Shown: piece after piece, positions 1-5,750 of the stretch
How positions within the stretch are numbered: the stretch's first letter is position 1
Layout of the letters: each line of letters begins with the position of its first letter
From: JBOGGN01 sp050744165
Lineage (GTDB): Bacteria; Actinomycetota; Acidimicrobiia; Acidimicrobiales; Palsa-688
Length of the DNA stretch: 7,666 bases
Reading direction: 5' to 3'
Assembly: GCA_050744165.1 (NCBI GenBank)
Contig: JBOGGN010000037.1
Location: 1-7,666 of the forward strand
Translations under genes and position numbers: made by a program
The notes under the pieces: generated by a model
The model's database searches: none
Told to the model about the DNA's origin: nothing
The model's input: the letters and a program-made list of their open reading frames with translations, nothing else

Positions 1-126
1 AGGCGGCGCCGAAGGCGCCGAAGGCATCGAAGGCGGCGCCGAGGGCGCCGAAGGCATCGGCCGGCGAAATGGTGTCGCCGGCGTTGGCGGCATCGGCCGG
101 CGAAATGGTGTCGCCGGTGTCGGCGG
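1..126 (-). repeat. In-frame tandem repeats, 2 x 30 bp and 2 x 36 bp
   Basis: Bases 1-30 and 31-60 are two copies of a 30-bp unit that differ at two positions. Bases 55-90 and 91-126 are two copies of a 36-bp unit that also differ at two positions; the first 36-bp copy overlaps the end of the 30-bp pair. Both periods are multiples of three, so on the minus strand they encode 10- and 12-residue repeats and keep the frame open. The 30-bp array may continue beyond the left edge. The near-identity suggests recent duplication by slippage or unequal exchange. Confidence 0.85.
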
Positions 127-669
127 CATCGGCGCCGGGCGGCGTGGGGCGGGGGGTGGGCTCGGCGCCTCCGCCCGCGAGTAGGCCGAAGTCGGGCTCG
201 GCGCCCGTGCAGGCGAGTACGGAGGAGGCGGCGGGGGCGGGGCGGACGAGAACGGAGGCGTTGACGACGGCGGGGGGTAGTCGCTGCCGACATGGGCGAA
301 TGAAGGTGGGCGATCGAAGGTGGGGGGTTGATCGTGCACGCCGTCGGCGGGCTCAGGAGCACCAGATCCGAAGGAGCCACGTCCCGCCCCCGATCGGCCG
401 AACACTCGCGCCCCTGGGACGCGCCTTGGAGGGGCAGACGAGGCGCTGGCGAAGACCGGCGGCGTGGTGTCCACGAGTGGTGACGGGCCAGCTGCGAACC
501 CCTCCTGGTACATCTTGCGCCGTTGCCTATAGAACACAAAGAGAACGATGAGGGCGATGACGCACAGCCCGATCGCCACCCCGATCGGGGCCACGGTGTT
601 CGCGACGAAGCCGACAACTAGGCACACCGCGGCCACTATGACCAAACCGATGCTCACGAAAAGCAGCAC
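1..669 (-). CDS. Two-TM membrane protein with Pro-rich repeat tail (3' end beyond window)
   Basis: I do not recognise this family. The frame is open from a TAA at 718-720 down to base 1 and runs off the left edge, giving at least 223 residues from the GTG at 669. Two hydrophobic helices (about residues 2-23 and 28-47) are joined by a short loop (ANTVAP). A basic stretch, RQRRK at 48-52, follows, so by the positive-inside rule the long tail should be cytoplasmic. The tail is rich in Pro, Ser and Ala, with seven consecutive Pro at 144-150. It ends in two 12-residue repeats (MPPTPATPFRRP, 181-204) and two 10-residue repeats (MPSAPSAPPS, 205 to the edge). The GTG is preceded by GGATGG at 677-682, seven bases away; a second in-frame GTG at 657 has no ribosome site. 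It lies 214 bp after divIVA on the same strand, where I would expect ileS in relatives. A role in division or polar growth is only inference from position. Confidence 0.72.
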   Translation of the reverse strand, partial: MLLFVSIGLVIVAAVCLVVGFVANTVAPIGVAIGLCVIALIVLFVFYRQRRKMYQEGFAAGPSPLVDTTPPVFASASSAPPRRVPGARVFGRSGAGRGSFGSGAPEPADGVHDQPPTFDRPPSFAHVGSDYPPPSSTPPFSSAPPPPPPPYSPARAPSPTSAYSRAEAPSPPPAPRRPAPMPPTPATPFRRPMPPTPATPFRRPMPSAPSAPPSMPSAPSAPP

Positions 670-883
670 GAAATCACCATCCGTGGGTGTCGGGGCAGGA
701 GAAGGAGCGAAAGAAGCTTAGTGCCCGACGGCGAAACTACGTTCCACGGCTCTTTTTCCTTACTGGGCCGAGGAGCGGCGGTCACCAACTCGATAGCAAC
801 CGGGCACACGACGTCGATGCGTTGGGGTCTTCGTCGCGGCGCGCCAACGCCGTAGGCCGCTCCGATGGTGGCTCGACCCCGGC
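670..883. other. Spacer between divIVA and the Pro-rich membrane gene
   Basis: I find no convincing gene, RNA or terminator in these 214 bp. The minus strand carries an A-rich patch (AAGGAAAAAGAG, around 750-762) and weak TTG-type -35 candidates with poor -10 boxes. A promoter for the downstream gene is plausible but not demonstrable by eye. Confidence 0.4.
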
Positions 884-1903
884 TCAGGTGCCGGCGACCC
901 CCGGGGAGTCCCGGGGACGAGGGCCTAGCGGATCGTTGTCACTAATGGCCCGGCGCAGCTCCGCGAAGTAGGGGTCGGCGTCGTTGCCCTCGTCGGAACT
1001 CGTTGCCTCGGCATCAGGTGCCCAGGGAATGGTCTGGTCCGCCGCTCGGCCGCCACCGGGGCCTACCGGCCCGGGCGCAGGCTGCGAGGTCGTCGACGGG
1101 GGGGCCCAGGATGAGTCGGCCGTCGTTCGGGCTGTCGGCGCAGATCCGCCCGTCCCGGCTGAGGCTTTTGCAACGAATCCGCTATCGGCCGCGCTCCTCG
1201 CGCCCGCGGGCGGCTCGTCCACCGCGAAGGGATAGGGGGCACCGCCCGCCGGGGGCGGGCTCAGATCGATGGCGTCCGCGCCAGCCAAGGAATCCTGCAG
1301 GTGGACCCGAAGCTGGCTGCGGTGCTCGCTGACCCAGCGGGTGAGGCCGTCGACGTCGATCTGCAGGCGTTGGCGGGTCACTTCGAGCTTCGCCAGCTCC
1401 GCACGGACCTCGACCAGGGCTTCCTCATGTCCGCGGCGGGCCCGCTGTTCGGCCTCGCTGAGCATCGAATGGGCCCGTTGCTCGGCGTTGCTCAGCGTCG
1501 ATTGGGCCCGTTGCTCCGAGTCGGACAGCAGGGACTGCGACCGCCGCTCGGCCTCCCCGACGACACTGCGGACCTGCTGCTCGGCGTCGCCCACCAGCTG
1601 CTGGGCTTGCTGCTCTGCGGTACTGACGATAAGTGCCGCCTGCTCGCGTGCCTCCTGCACCGCCAAGTCGGCGGTGCGCTGGGCCAAGAGCAGGGTACGC
1701 CGCAGCGCATCGTCGGTGCCACCGGCCTCGTTGGCAGCTTGCTCCGCCCGCTGGGCCCGCTCGATCGCCTGGCGCAACCGATCCTGGAGGACCTCGATGC
1801 CCGCCGCCACCCGCTCCAGGAACTGGTCGACGTCTTCGGGGTGGTACCCGCGCATCTTCTCGCGGAACTCGACCTCTCTCAGGGTCTTGGGCGAGACATC
1901 CAT
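884..1903 (-). CDS. divIVA: DivIVA-domain polar growth/division protein
   Basis: This is a DivIVA-family coiled-coil protein (Wag31-like in actinobacteria). Such proteins bind negatively curved membrane at poles and septa and recruit wall-synthesis factors. The 339-residue product opens with the DivIVA lipid-binding domain (about 1-50), including EVEFREKMRGYHPEDVDQFLERV. A long coiled coil follows at about 35-200, containing eight contiguous 11-residue repeats at 74-161. A disordered Pro/Ala/Gly-rich segment spans about 213-300. A conserved-looking C-terminal block, PYFAELRRAISDNDPLGPR (311-329), matches what I remember from acidimicrobial DivIVA proteins. The ATG at 1903 fits the family start (MDVSPKTLREVEF), although I see no strong ribosome site before it. 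It lies 76 bp after yggT, so it may have its own promoter, but I could not identify one. The family call is secure; a specific interaction partner cannot be read from the sequence. Confidence 0.93.
   Translation of the reverse strand: MDVSPKTLREVEFREKMRGYHPEDVDQFLERVAAGIEVLQDRLRQAIERAQRAEQAANEAGGTDDALRRTLLLAQRTADLAVQEAREQAALIVSTAEQQAQQLVGDAEQQVRSVVGEAERRSQSLLSDSEQRAQSTLSNAEQRAHSMLSEAEQRARRGHEEALVEVRAELAKLEVTRQRLQIDVDGLTRWVSEHRSQLRVHLQDSLAGADAIDLSPPPAGGAPYPFAVDEPPAGARSAADSGFVAKASAGTGGSAPTARTTADSSWAPPSTTSQPAPGPVGPGGGRAADQTIPWAPDAEATSSDEGNDADPYFAELRRAISDNDPLGPRPRDSPGVAGT
1421..1684 (-). repeat. Eight 11-codon (33-bp) repeats inside divIVA
   Basis: Residues 74-161 of DivIVA split into eight consecutive 11-residue units: AQRTADLAVQE, AREQAALIVST, AEQQAQQLVGD, AEQQVRSVVGE, AERRSQSLLSD, SEQRAQSTLSN, AEQRAHSMLSE and AEQRARRGHEE. 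Six of the eight begin with AE or SE, and small or hydrophobic residues recur at fixed places, the pattern of a hendecad coiled coil. The DNA keeps some identity: a 14-base string at 1470-1483 recurs exactly 33 bases later at 1503-1516. Confidence 0.85.
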
Positions 1904-1979
1904 AACGGCTGATGCTATCCGCGGGATACCACTGCGGGAATGAGCGAAGCCCTGACCTGGACCAACGCCGGAATTACCG

Positions 1980-2249
1980 TCACAGCCGGCAGAGGAGAGG
2001 AATAATAAGGAACTCCAACAAGAGCACGACGATGAGGAACGACAGGTCGAGGCCGCCCGCCGCAGGGATCACCCGCCGGAATGGTGCCAGCACCGGCTCG
2101 GTGATGATGCCGAGAAAGCGGGCGACGGGAACGAGCGGCGAGTTGGAGCTGAGGGGGAACCAGGAGAGGACGGCCCGCAGCAGGAGCACGATGACGTACA
2201 GCTGCCCGATCAGGCACAGCGGACCTCCGTTGAGGGTGAAAAAGCCCAT
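1980..2249 (-). CDS. YggT/YlmG family membrane protein
   Basis: This small integral membrane protein of 89 residues has the length and layout of the YggT (YlmG, CCB3) family. A first helix (about 11-31) runs into the family motif LRAVLSWFP. A polar stretch follows with TEPVLAPFRRVIP (50-62), then a second helix from GLDLSFLIVVLLLEFL (66-81) to the end. Bacterial members are commonly encoded next to sepF and divIVA and have been linked to membrane organisation, division and osmotic tolerance; the biochemical activity is unknown. The ATG at 2249 lies 14 nt after the sepF stop, without a clear ribosome site, so translation may depend on coupling to sepF. Ending in CRL, it lacks any C-terminal extension. 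Confidence 0.9.
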   Translation of the reverse strand: MGFFTLNGGPLCLIGQLYVIVLLLRAVLSWFPLSSNSPLVPVARFLGIITEPVLAPFRRVIPAAGGLDLSFLIVVLLLEFLIIPLLCRL

Positions 2250-2263
2250 GGCGCCGGGTAACT

Positions 2264-2836
2264 CTAGGACCGGTACAGGCCGCGCTCTTGCAGCCGCCGC
2301 TTCTCCTCGGCGGAGACCTCCACGTTGTTCGGTGTCAACAGGAACACCTGATCCGCCACCTTGTCCATGCTGGCCCCGAGCGCGTAGGTGACCCCACTGC
2401 AGAAGTCGATCATGCGCCGGCCGAGCTCGCGGTCGGCGCCTTGAAGGTTCACGATGACCGGCTGGCCGTTCTTGAAGCGGTCACCGATCTCCTGGGCGTC
2501 GGCGAACTTGGCCGGCGCCACCACGTGGACCTTGACGTTCTGCACCGGGGCGGGAATGGGCCGGACGGTGGCGTTCCCGGTCACCGGACGCGACGTGATC
2601 ATGCTCGCAGTGGGCGCCGCCGGCTCCGGCGCCGCTTCACGCGGCAAGGTCCGGATGGCCACGTTCCCCCCTTCGACGGCTTCTTGGCCGTACGGCATAC
2701 CGTAGGGCTGGCCGTAGGCCCGTGGTGAGGTGCGGCTCATCGGCTGTGAAGCCTCCTCATAGGCGTCGTAGTCCTCGTAGTCGTCGTCAACCAGCCCGAG
2801 ATACACCATCGTCCGGTGCCAGATGCCAGCGGCCAT
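2264..2836 (-). CDS. sepF: Cell division protein SepF
   Basis: SepF is a membrane-binding partner of FtsZ that polymerises and anchors or aligns the Z-ring. In actinobacteria, which lack FtsA, it is thought to be the main tether. The 190-residue product has the expected parts: a short amphipathic N-terminus (MAAGIWHRTMVYLGLV) for membrane binding, an acidic Tyr-rich patch (DDDYEDYDAYEE, 17-28), a Pro-rich linker, and the SepF core at about 101-175 (VHVVAPAKFADAQEIGDRF, then VIVNLQGADRELGRRMIDF and GVTYALGASMDKVADQVFLLTP). I chose the ATG at 2836 because GGAGG at 2843-2847 lies six bases upstream. The adjacent GTG at 2839 would be only three bases away and would add one Met. The yggS stop TGA shares a base with this ATG (TGATG), so translation is probably coupled. 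Confidence 0.96.
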   Translation of the reverse strand: MAAGIWHRTMVYLGLVDDDYEDYDAYEEASQPMSRTSPRAYGQPYGMPYGQEAVEGGNVAIRTLPREAAPEPAAPTASMITSRPVTGNATVRPIPAPVQNVKVHVVAPAKFADAQEIGDRFKNGQPVIVNLQGADRELGRRMIDFCSGVTYALGASMDKVADQVFLLTPNNVEVSAEEKRRLQERGLYRS

Positions 2837-3609
2837 CACTTGCCTCCGTTCAACGAGCCTACCGGCGTGGGTGCCGCCGGCTGGGGTCGCGGGCCGAACA
2901 GGCTGCGACCCACGCGAATCATCGTCGCCCCCTCCTGCACCGCCACTTCGAGATCACCGGACATCCCCATCGACAACTCGGCCAGACCCAGTTGTCTTGC
3001 CAGCTGAGCCAGCTCGCGGAAACCCGGACGAGCCGCCTCCGCTGGTCCCGCCGGTCCGACGGCCATGAGGCCGGCGACGTCGAGATCCAGTTGCCGCAGC
3101 TCCGCCACCAGGGCGCCGGTCGCATCGGGCGGGCAGCCATGCTTGCTGGCCTCACGGCTGACATTCACCTGGACCAGAATCCGGGCTCCTGGCTGGTGGC
3201 GGGCGATGGCCTGGCCCGCTTCGAGCCGCTCGACGCTGTGCCAAAAAACGACGTGGGGGGCCAGCGCGGCCACCTTGTTGCGCTGGATGGAGCCGAGGAA
3301 GTGCCACGCCGGAGCGACGTGCCGAGCGGCGCCGACGGGGCCATCAGCCCCCAGGGCGACCACCTTGGCCAGCAGCTCCTGAGCGTAGTTCTCCCCCACG
3401 TCGCGAATCCGGGCCTCGAGAGCCGCGGTGACGGCTTGGGGGCCAAATCCTTTGGTGACGGCCACGACCCGCACACGCGCAGGGTCGGCCCCAGCCGCCG
3501 CGATGCGCTCACGCACGCCGGCCAGGTTGCTGGCGAGAGCGTCCGCCGACACGGGCACGGCCCGCGTCTGGCTGTCTGTGGGCCGCTCCGGTGCGCTCAC
3601 GGCACCCAT
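2836..3609 (-). CDS. YggS/PLPBP family pyridoxal-phosphate homeostasis protein
   Basis: This is a PLP-binding protein of the YggS/PROSC (YlmE) family, which binds pyridoxal 5'-phosphate without a known catalytic reaction and buffers PLP and amino/keto-acid pools. Counting from the ATG at 3609, the 257-residue product shows the PLP lysine K53 in VVAVTKGF, then GENYAQE (72-78), WHFLGSIQRNK (102-112), VNVSREASKHG (148-158), and the phosphate-side motifs LSMGMSGD (212-219) and IRVGRSLFG (231-239). The pattern covers the full single-domain alanine-racemase-like barrel. The frame stays open upstream to 3681, but that part lies inside pgeF and lacks family similarity. A GTG at 3600, overlapping the pgeF stop as GTGA, is a credible alternative start giving 254 residues. 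Its place between pgeF and sepF is standard in Gram-positive ftsZ neighbourhoods. Confidence 0.94.
   Translation of the reverse strand: MGAVSAPERPTDSQTRAVPVSADALASNLAGVRERIAAAGADPARVRVVAVTKGFGPQAVTAALEARIRDVGENYAQELLAKVVALGADGPVGAARHVAPAWHFLGSIQRNKVAALAPHVVFWHSVERLEAGQAIARHQPGARILVQVNVSREASKHGCPPDATGALVAELRQLDLDVAGLMAVGPAGPAEAARPGFRELAQLARQLGLAELSMGMSGDLEVAVQEGATMIRVGRSLFGPRPQPAAPTPVGSLNGGK
2843..2847 (-). promoter_or_regulatory. sepF ribosome binding site
   Basis: GGAGG on the minus strand lies inside the last codons of yggS, six bases before the ATG at 2836 and only three before the alternative GTG at 2839. The spacing decides the start in favour of the ATG. Confidence 0.75.
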
Positions 3610-4352
3610 ACGACTGTCGCCTGACGCTCGACGTCCTGGCGTGCCCGCCACGACCAATACTCCGACGAGCACGCGGTGCACACGCCGACGTCGACCGTCA
3701 GTTCGGCGCCCGAACGGGCGAGGGCTCGGCGCACTGCGGCGGGAATGTCGAGCGCTGGCTGGCCGTGGCTGGTCACTGATCGCACCTCATCGCCGAGACG
3801 GGCCGCGACCGCATCGAGGTCCCTCCGGCCGAAGGCGTAGCACTCGGCATGGATGCACGGCCCGAGGACCGCCTGGAACGTCCGAGCACCCAGAGCCCGC
3901 ATGGCGCCAACGGTCTGCTCGATCACCCCCGCCGTGAGGCCCCGCCACCCGGCGTGGGCGACGCCGATGACGCCTTCGGGGCTGGCCAGCGCCAACGGCG
4001 CGCAGTCGGCGGTGACCACCGCCAGCGCCACCCCCGGGACGGCCGTCACGGCGGCATCGGCGGACCGGCCCGCCTCGCCACCGGGCGCCGTGACCACCAC
4101 GACATCAGCTCCGTGGATCTGGCGCAGCCAGGTCCAGGGTCGATCGACCACCGATCTCCGGCGGGCGGCCACTGAGCGGTCCTCGCCGGTCGGGTCGGCG
4201 AGGTCACCCTCGGCCCGCCCCGTGCAGCGCACGCGGGCCGACCCCAGGGCGATAGCCACTTCGCTCCTACCCCCGCCGAGCCCGCCAGTGGCGGGTACCG
4301 CGTTGGCGGACCGGCTAGCAGCCGGAAGGGGCGAAGTTGTCACGACCACCAT
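3597..4352 (-). CDS. pgeF: PgeF family (YfiH/YlmD, 'laccase domain') protein
   Basis: This belongs to the DUF152/YfiH family. E. coli PgeF removes mis-incorporated L-Ser from UDP-MurNAc in peptidoglycan editing, and other members act as zinc-dependent purine nucleosidases or phosphorylases. The older label polyphenol oxidase (laccase) is doubtful. The 251-residue product carries the three metal/active-site blocks: QIHGADVV with H80, TADCAPLAL with C117, and AHAGWRG with H133. GPCIHAECY (165-173) and the C-terminal CTACSSEYWSWRA (225-237) follow. It starts at ATG 4352, only 13 nt after the ftsZ stop, with no strong ribosome site, so coupling to ftsZ translation is likely. The first 35 or so residues are Ala/Gly-rich and poorly conserved, so a later start is possible. 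Its stop overlaps the start region of yggS. Confidence 0.93.
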   Translation of the reverse strand: MVVVTTSPLPAASRSANAVPATGGLGGGRSEVAIALGSARVRCTGRAEGDLADPTGEDRSVAARRRSVVDRPWTWLRQIHGADVVVVTAPGGEAGRSADAAVTAVPGVALAVVTADCAPLALASPEGVIGVAHAGWRGLTAGVIEQTVGAMRALGARTFQAVLGPCIHAECYAFGRRDLDAVAARLGDEVRSVTSHGQPALDIPAAVRRALARSGAELTVDVGVCTACSSEYWSWRARQDVERQATVVWVP

Positions 4353-4365
4353 GTGTCCAGGTCAG

Positions 4366-5454
4366 CTACTTCAAGAAGGACGGGACGTCGAAGTCGTCGT
4401 CGTCGTCGTCGCCGAGGCCGATGCCCCCGCCGAAGGCCCGAGGGACCGTCGGGGCGCCCAAGCCCAATCCCGGGCTTGGCTTCTCGGGTGGCTGCTTGGA
4501 CTCGTCCCAGCGGTCGAAGCCGGCGGCGATCACCGTGACCCGGACCTCGTCGCCCATGGCGTCGTCGATCACCTGCCCGAAGATGATGTTGGCGTCGGGA
4601 TGGGCGACGCCGTGGATGATCTCGGCCGCCTCGTTGACCTCGAACAACCCGAGGTCGCTGCCGCCTGCGATGTTGAGCAGGATGCCGCGGGCGCCCTCGA
4701 TCGACGCCTCCAGGAGTGGGCTGGTGATGGCCAGCTTGGCCGCGGTCACCGCCCGCCCGTCGCCCGATGCCGTGCCGATACCCATGACCGCGGTGCCCGC
4801 GTCATGCATGACCATCTTCACGTCGGCGAAGTCTGTGTTGATCAGGCCGGGCGTGGTGATGAGGTCAGTAATTCCCTGCACTCCCTGGAGCAACACCTCG
4901 TCGGCCATCTTGAACGCGTTCACCATCGAGGTCTTGTCGTTGGACACCGTCAACAGCCGCTCGTTCGGGATGACGATCAGGGCGTCTACTTCGTCCTTGA
5001 GCTTGATGATGCCGGCGTCGGCCTGGAGCGCACGGCGGCGGCCCTCGAAGCTGAAAGGCCGGGTTACCACGCCGATTGTCAAGGCCCCGAGAGACTTGGA
5101 GATCTCCGCGATCACGGGGGCACCGCCGGTGCCGGTGCCGCCGCCCTTGCCGGCCGTGATGAAGACCATGTCAGCGCCCTTCAGGACCTCCTCGATCTCC
5201 TCCCGGTGCTCCTCGGCGGCCTGGCGTCCGACCTCGGGGTCGCTACCGGCACCGAGGCCGCGAGTCAGCTGGCGACCGATATCGAGCTTGACGTCGGCGT
5301 CGCTCATCAACAGGGCCTGGGCATCGGTGTTCACGGCAATGAACTCGACCCCCTTCAGGCCGGCGTCGATCATGCGGTTGACGGCATTGACGCCGCCCCC
5401 ACCGATGCCCACCACCTTGATGACGGCTATGTAGTTCTGTGCGGATCCGGCCAA
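4366..5454 (-). CDS. ftsZ: Cell division GTPase FtsZ (TTG start)
   Basis: FtsZ is the tubulin-like GTPase that assembles the Z-ring at mid-cell. With the TTG at 5454 as start, the product is 362 residues beginning MAGSAQNYIAVIKVVG, the usual actinobacterial N-terminus. GGGAGGG at 5463-5469 sits eight bases upstream. The nucleotide-binding glycines are in GIGGGGVNAVNR (16-27), the tubulin signature GGGTGTG is at 104-110, and the T7-loop aspartates are in NTDFADVK (D208, D211). The globular domain ends near AAGFD. A short linker of about 35 residues leads to the C-terminal peptide, six Asp followed by FDVPSFLK (349-362), the docking site for SepF and other partners. An upstream ATG at 5535 would add 27 residues (MPMGQSRGLVSFGGGFPF...) unlike any FtsZ I know. 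The next gene, pgeF, follows after 13 nt. Upstream lies a promoter-like region instead of ftsQ. Confidence 0.98.
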   Translation of the reverse strand: MAGSAQNYIAVIKVVGIGGGGVNAVNRMIDAGLKGVEFIAVNTDAQALLMSDADVKLDIGRQLTRGLGAGSDPEVGRQAAEEHREEIEEVLKGADMVFITAGKGGGTGTGGAPVIAEISKSLGALTIGVVTRPFSFEGRRRALQADAGIIKLKDEVDALIVIPNERLLTVSNDKTSMVNAFKMADEVLLQGVQGITDLITTPGLINTDFADVKMVMHDAGTAVMGIGTASGDGRAVTAAKLAITSPLLEASIEGARGILLNIAGGSDLGLFEVNEAAEIIHGVAHPDANIIFGQVIDDAMGDEVRVTVIAAGFDRWDESKQPPEKPSPGLGLGAPTVPRAFGGGIGLGDDDDDDFDVPSFLK

Positions 5455-5462
5455 CTTTGGAA

Positions 5463-5469
5463 CCCTCCC
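5463..5469 (-). promoter_or_regulatory. ftsZ ribosome binding site before TTG
   Basis: GGGAGGG on the minus strand ends eight bases before the TTG at 5452-5454. It is one of the strongest Shine-Dalgarno matches in the window. With the match of MAGSAQNYIAVIKVVG to the family N-terminus, it fixes the ftsZ start at a rare TTG codon. Confidence 0.75.
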
Positions 5470-5556
5470 GGGCTCAGCGGTGAAAGGGAAACCCCCACCG
5501 AAGGACACAAGACCTCGAGACTGCCCCATCGGCAACCACCCCCGAGGACCACATTG

Positions 5557-5591
5557 AACCTGTAGTTGAGGTTTATAGTTATGTCAACCTC
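5557..5591 (-). promoter_or_regulatory. Putative ftsZ promoter with AGGTT/AACCT inverted repeats
   Basis: On the minus strand a perfect TTGACA (-35, 5582-5587) is followed after 17 bp by TACAGG (5559-5564), a moderate -10. TATAAA at 5572-5577 is an alternative -10 with only a weak -35. The element is AT-rich against a GC-rich background and lies about 100-130 bp before the ftsZ start. Three repeat arms overlap it: AACCT at 5557-5561, GAGGTT at 5568-5573 and AACCTC at 5586-5591, so adjacent arms are inverted (7-bp and 12-bp spacing). They could be an operator for a dimeric regulator or stems in the 5' leader. I recall a similar TTGACATAA plus AACCT-like arrangement before other actinobacterial ftsZ genes, not checked here. 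Confidence 0.55.
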
Positions 5592-5644
5592 GTTAAGCGG
5601 TCGAGAAGATACTGCACTCCTCGGTCGATGGTCAAGATGGTAAC

Positions 5645-5667
5645 GCCCCGAAATCCCCCAACGGGGC
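5645..5667 (-). terminator. Weak hairpin after murB, possible attenuator or terminator
   Basis: GCCCCG (5662-5667) and CGGGGC (5645-5650) on the minus strand can form a perfect 6-bp GC stem with an 11-base loop, about 85 nt after the murB stop and upstream of the putative ftsZ promoter. There is no following U-run, so intrinsic termination is doubtful. A competing 4-bp stem (CCCC-GTT-GGGG) uses the same left arm. Confidence 0.3.
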
Positions 5668-5750
5668 AAGCAAACTCGCTCCGACGCCAGCGCACGATGA
5701 ACTCATACCGGGTTTCAGCCCACTTCCGGCCCTGATCCGCGGTGTCTGGA

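Noticed and set aside
1..126. Short tandem repeats as a CRISPR array
   Set aside because: The copies are directly adjacent with no unique spacers, the units have two different lengths, and they translate in frame as protein repeats.
69..551. Plus-strand open frame of 160 codons at the left edge
   Set aside because: The product is Arg/Pro/Ala-rich without domain character. The minus strand of the same DNA encodes two membrane helices and a repeat tail in an uninterrupted frame.
718..747. Nine-codon minus-strand mini-frame (GTG to TAA) after AAGGAAAAAGAG
   Set aside because: The ribosome-site-like patch is suggestive, but a frame this short arises by chance and nothing else supports a leader peptide.
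1301..1912. Plus-strand open frame of 203 codons opposite divIVA
   Set aside because: It is the shadow of the DivIVA coiled coil: its Leu/Gly periodicity is the reverse complement of the 33-bp repeats.
1904..1979. Promoter or terminator between yggT and divIVA
   Set aside because: The 76-bp gap has no stable hairpin with a U-run and no pair of boxes better than chance.
3610..3681. Upstream start for yggS giving 281 residues
   Set aside because: The extra residues lie within the pgeF C-terminus, lack family similarity and make the protein too long; ATG 3609 or GTG 3600 fit the operon junction better.
3853..5565. Plus-strand open frame of 570 codons opposite pgeF and ftsZ
   Set aside because: It is antisense to two clearly identified genes in high-GC DNA, where opposite frames often stay open. 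It has no recognisable domain and only repeats the reversed codon pattern of ftsZ.
5427..5669. Minus-strand open frame of 80 codons across the ftsZ leader, as an ftsQ remnant or leader peptide
   Set aside because: It begins at a TTG without a ribosome site, shows no signal anchor or POTRA similarity, runs into ftsZ in another frame and crosses the promoter-like element.
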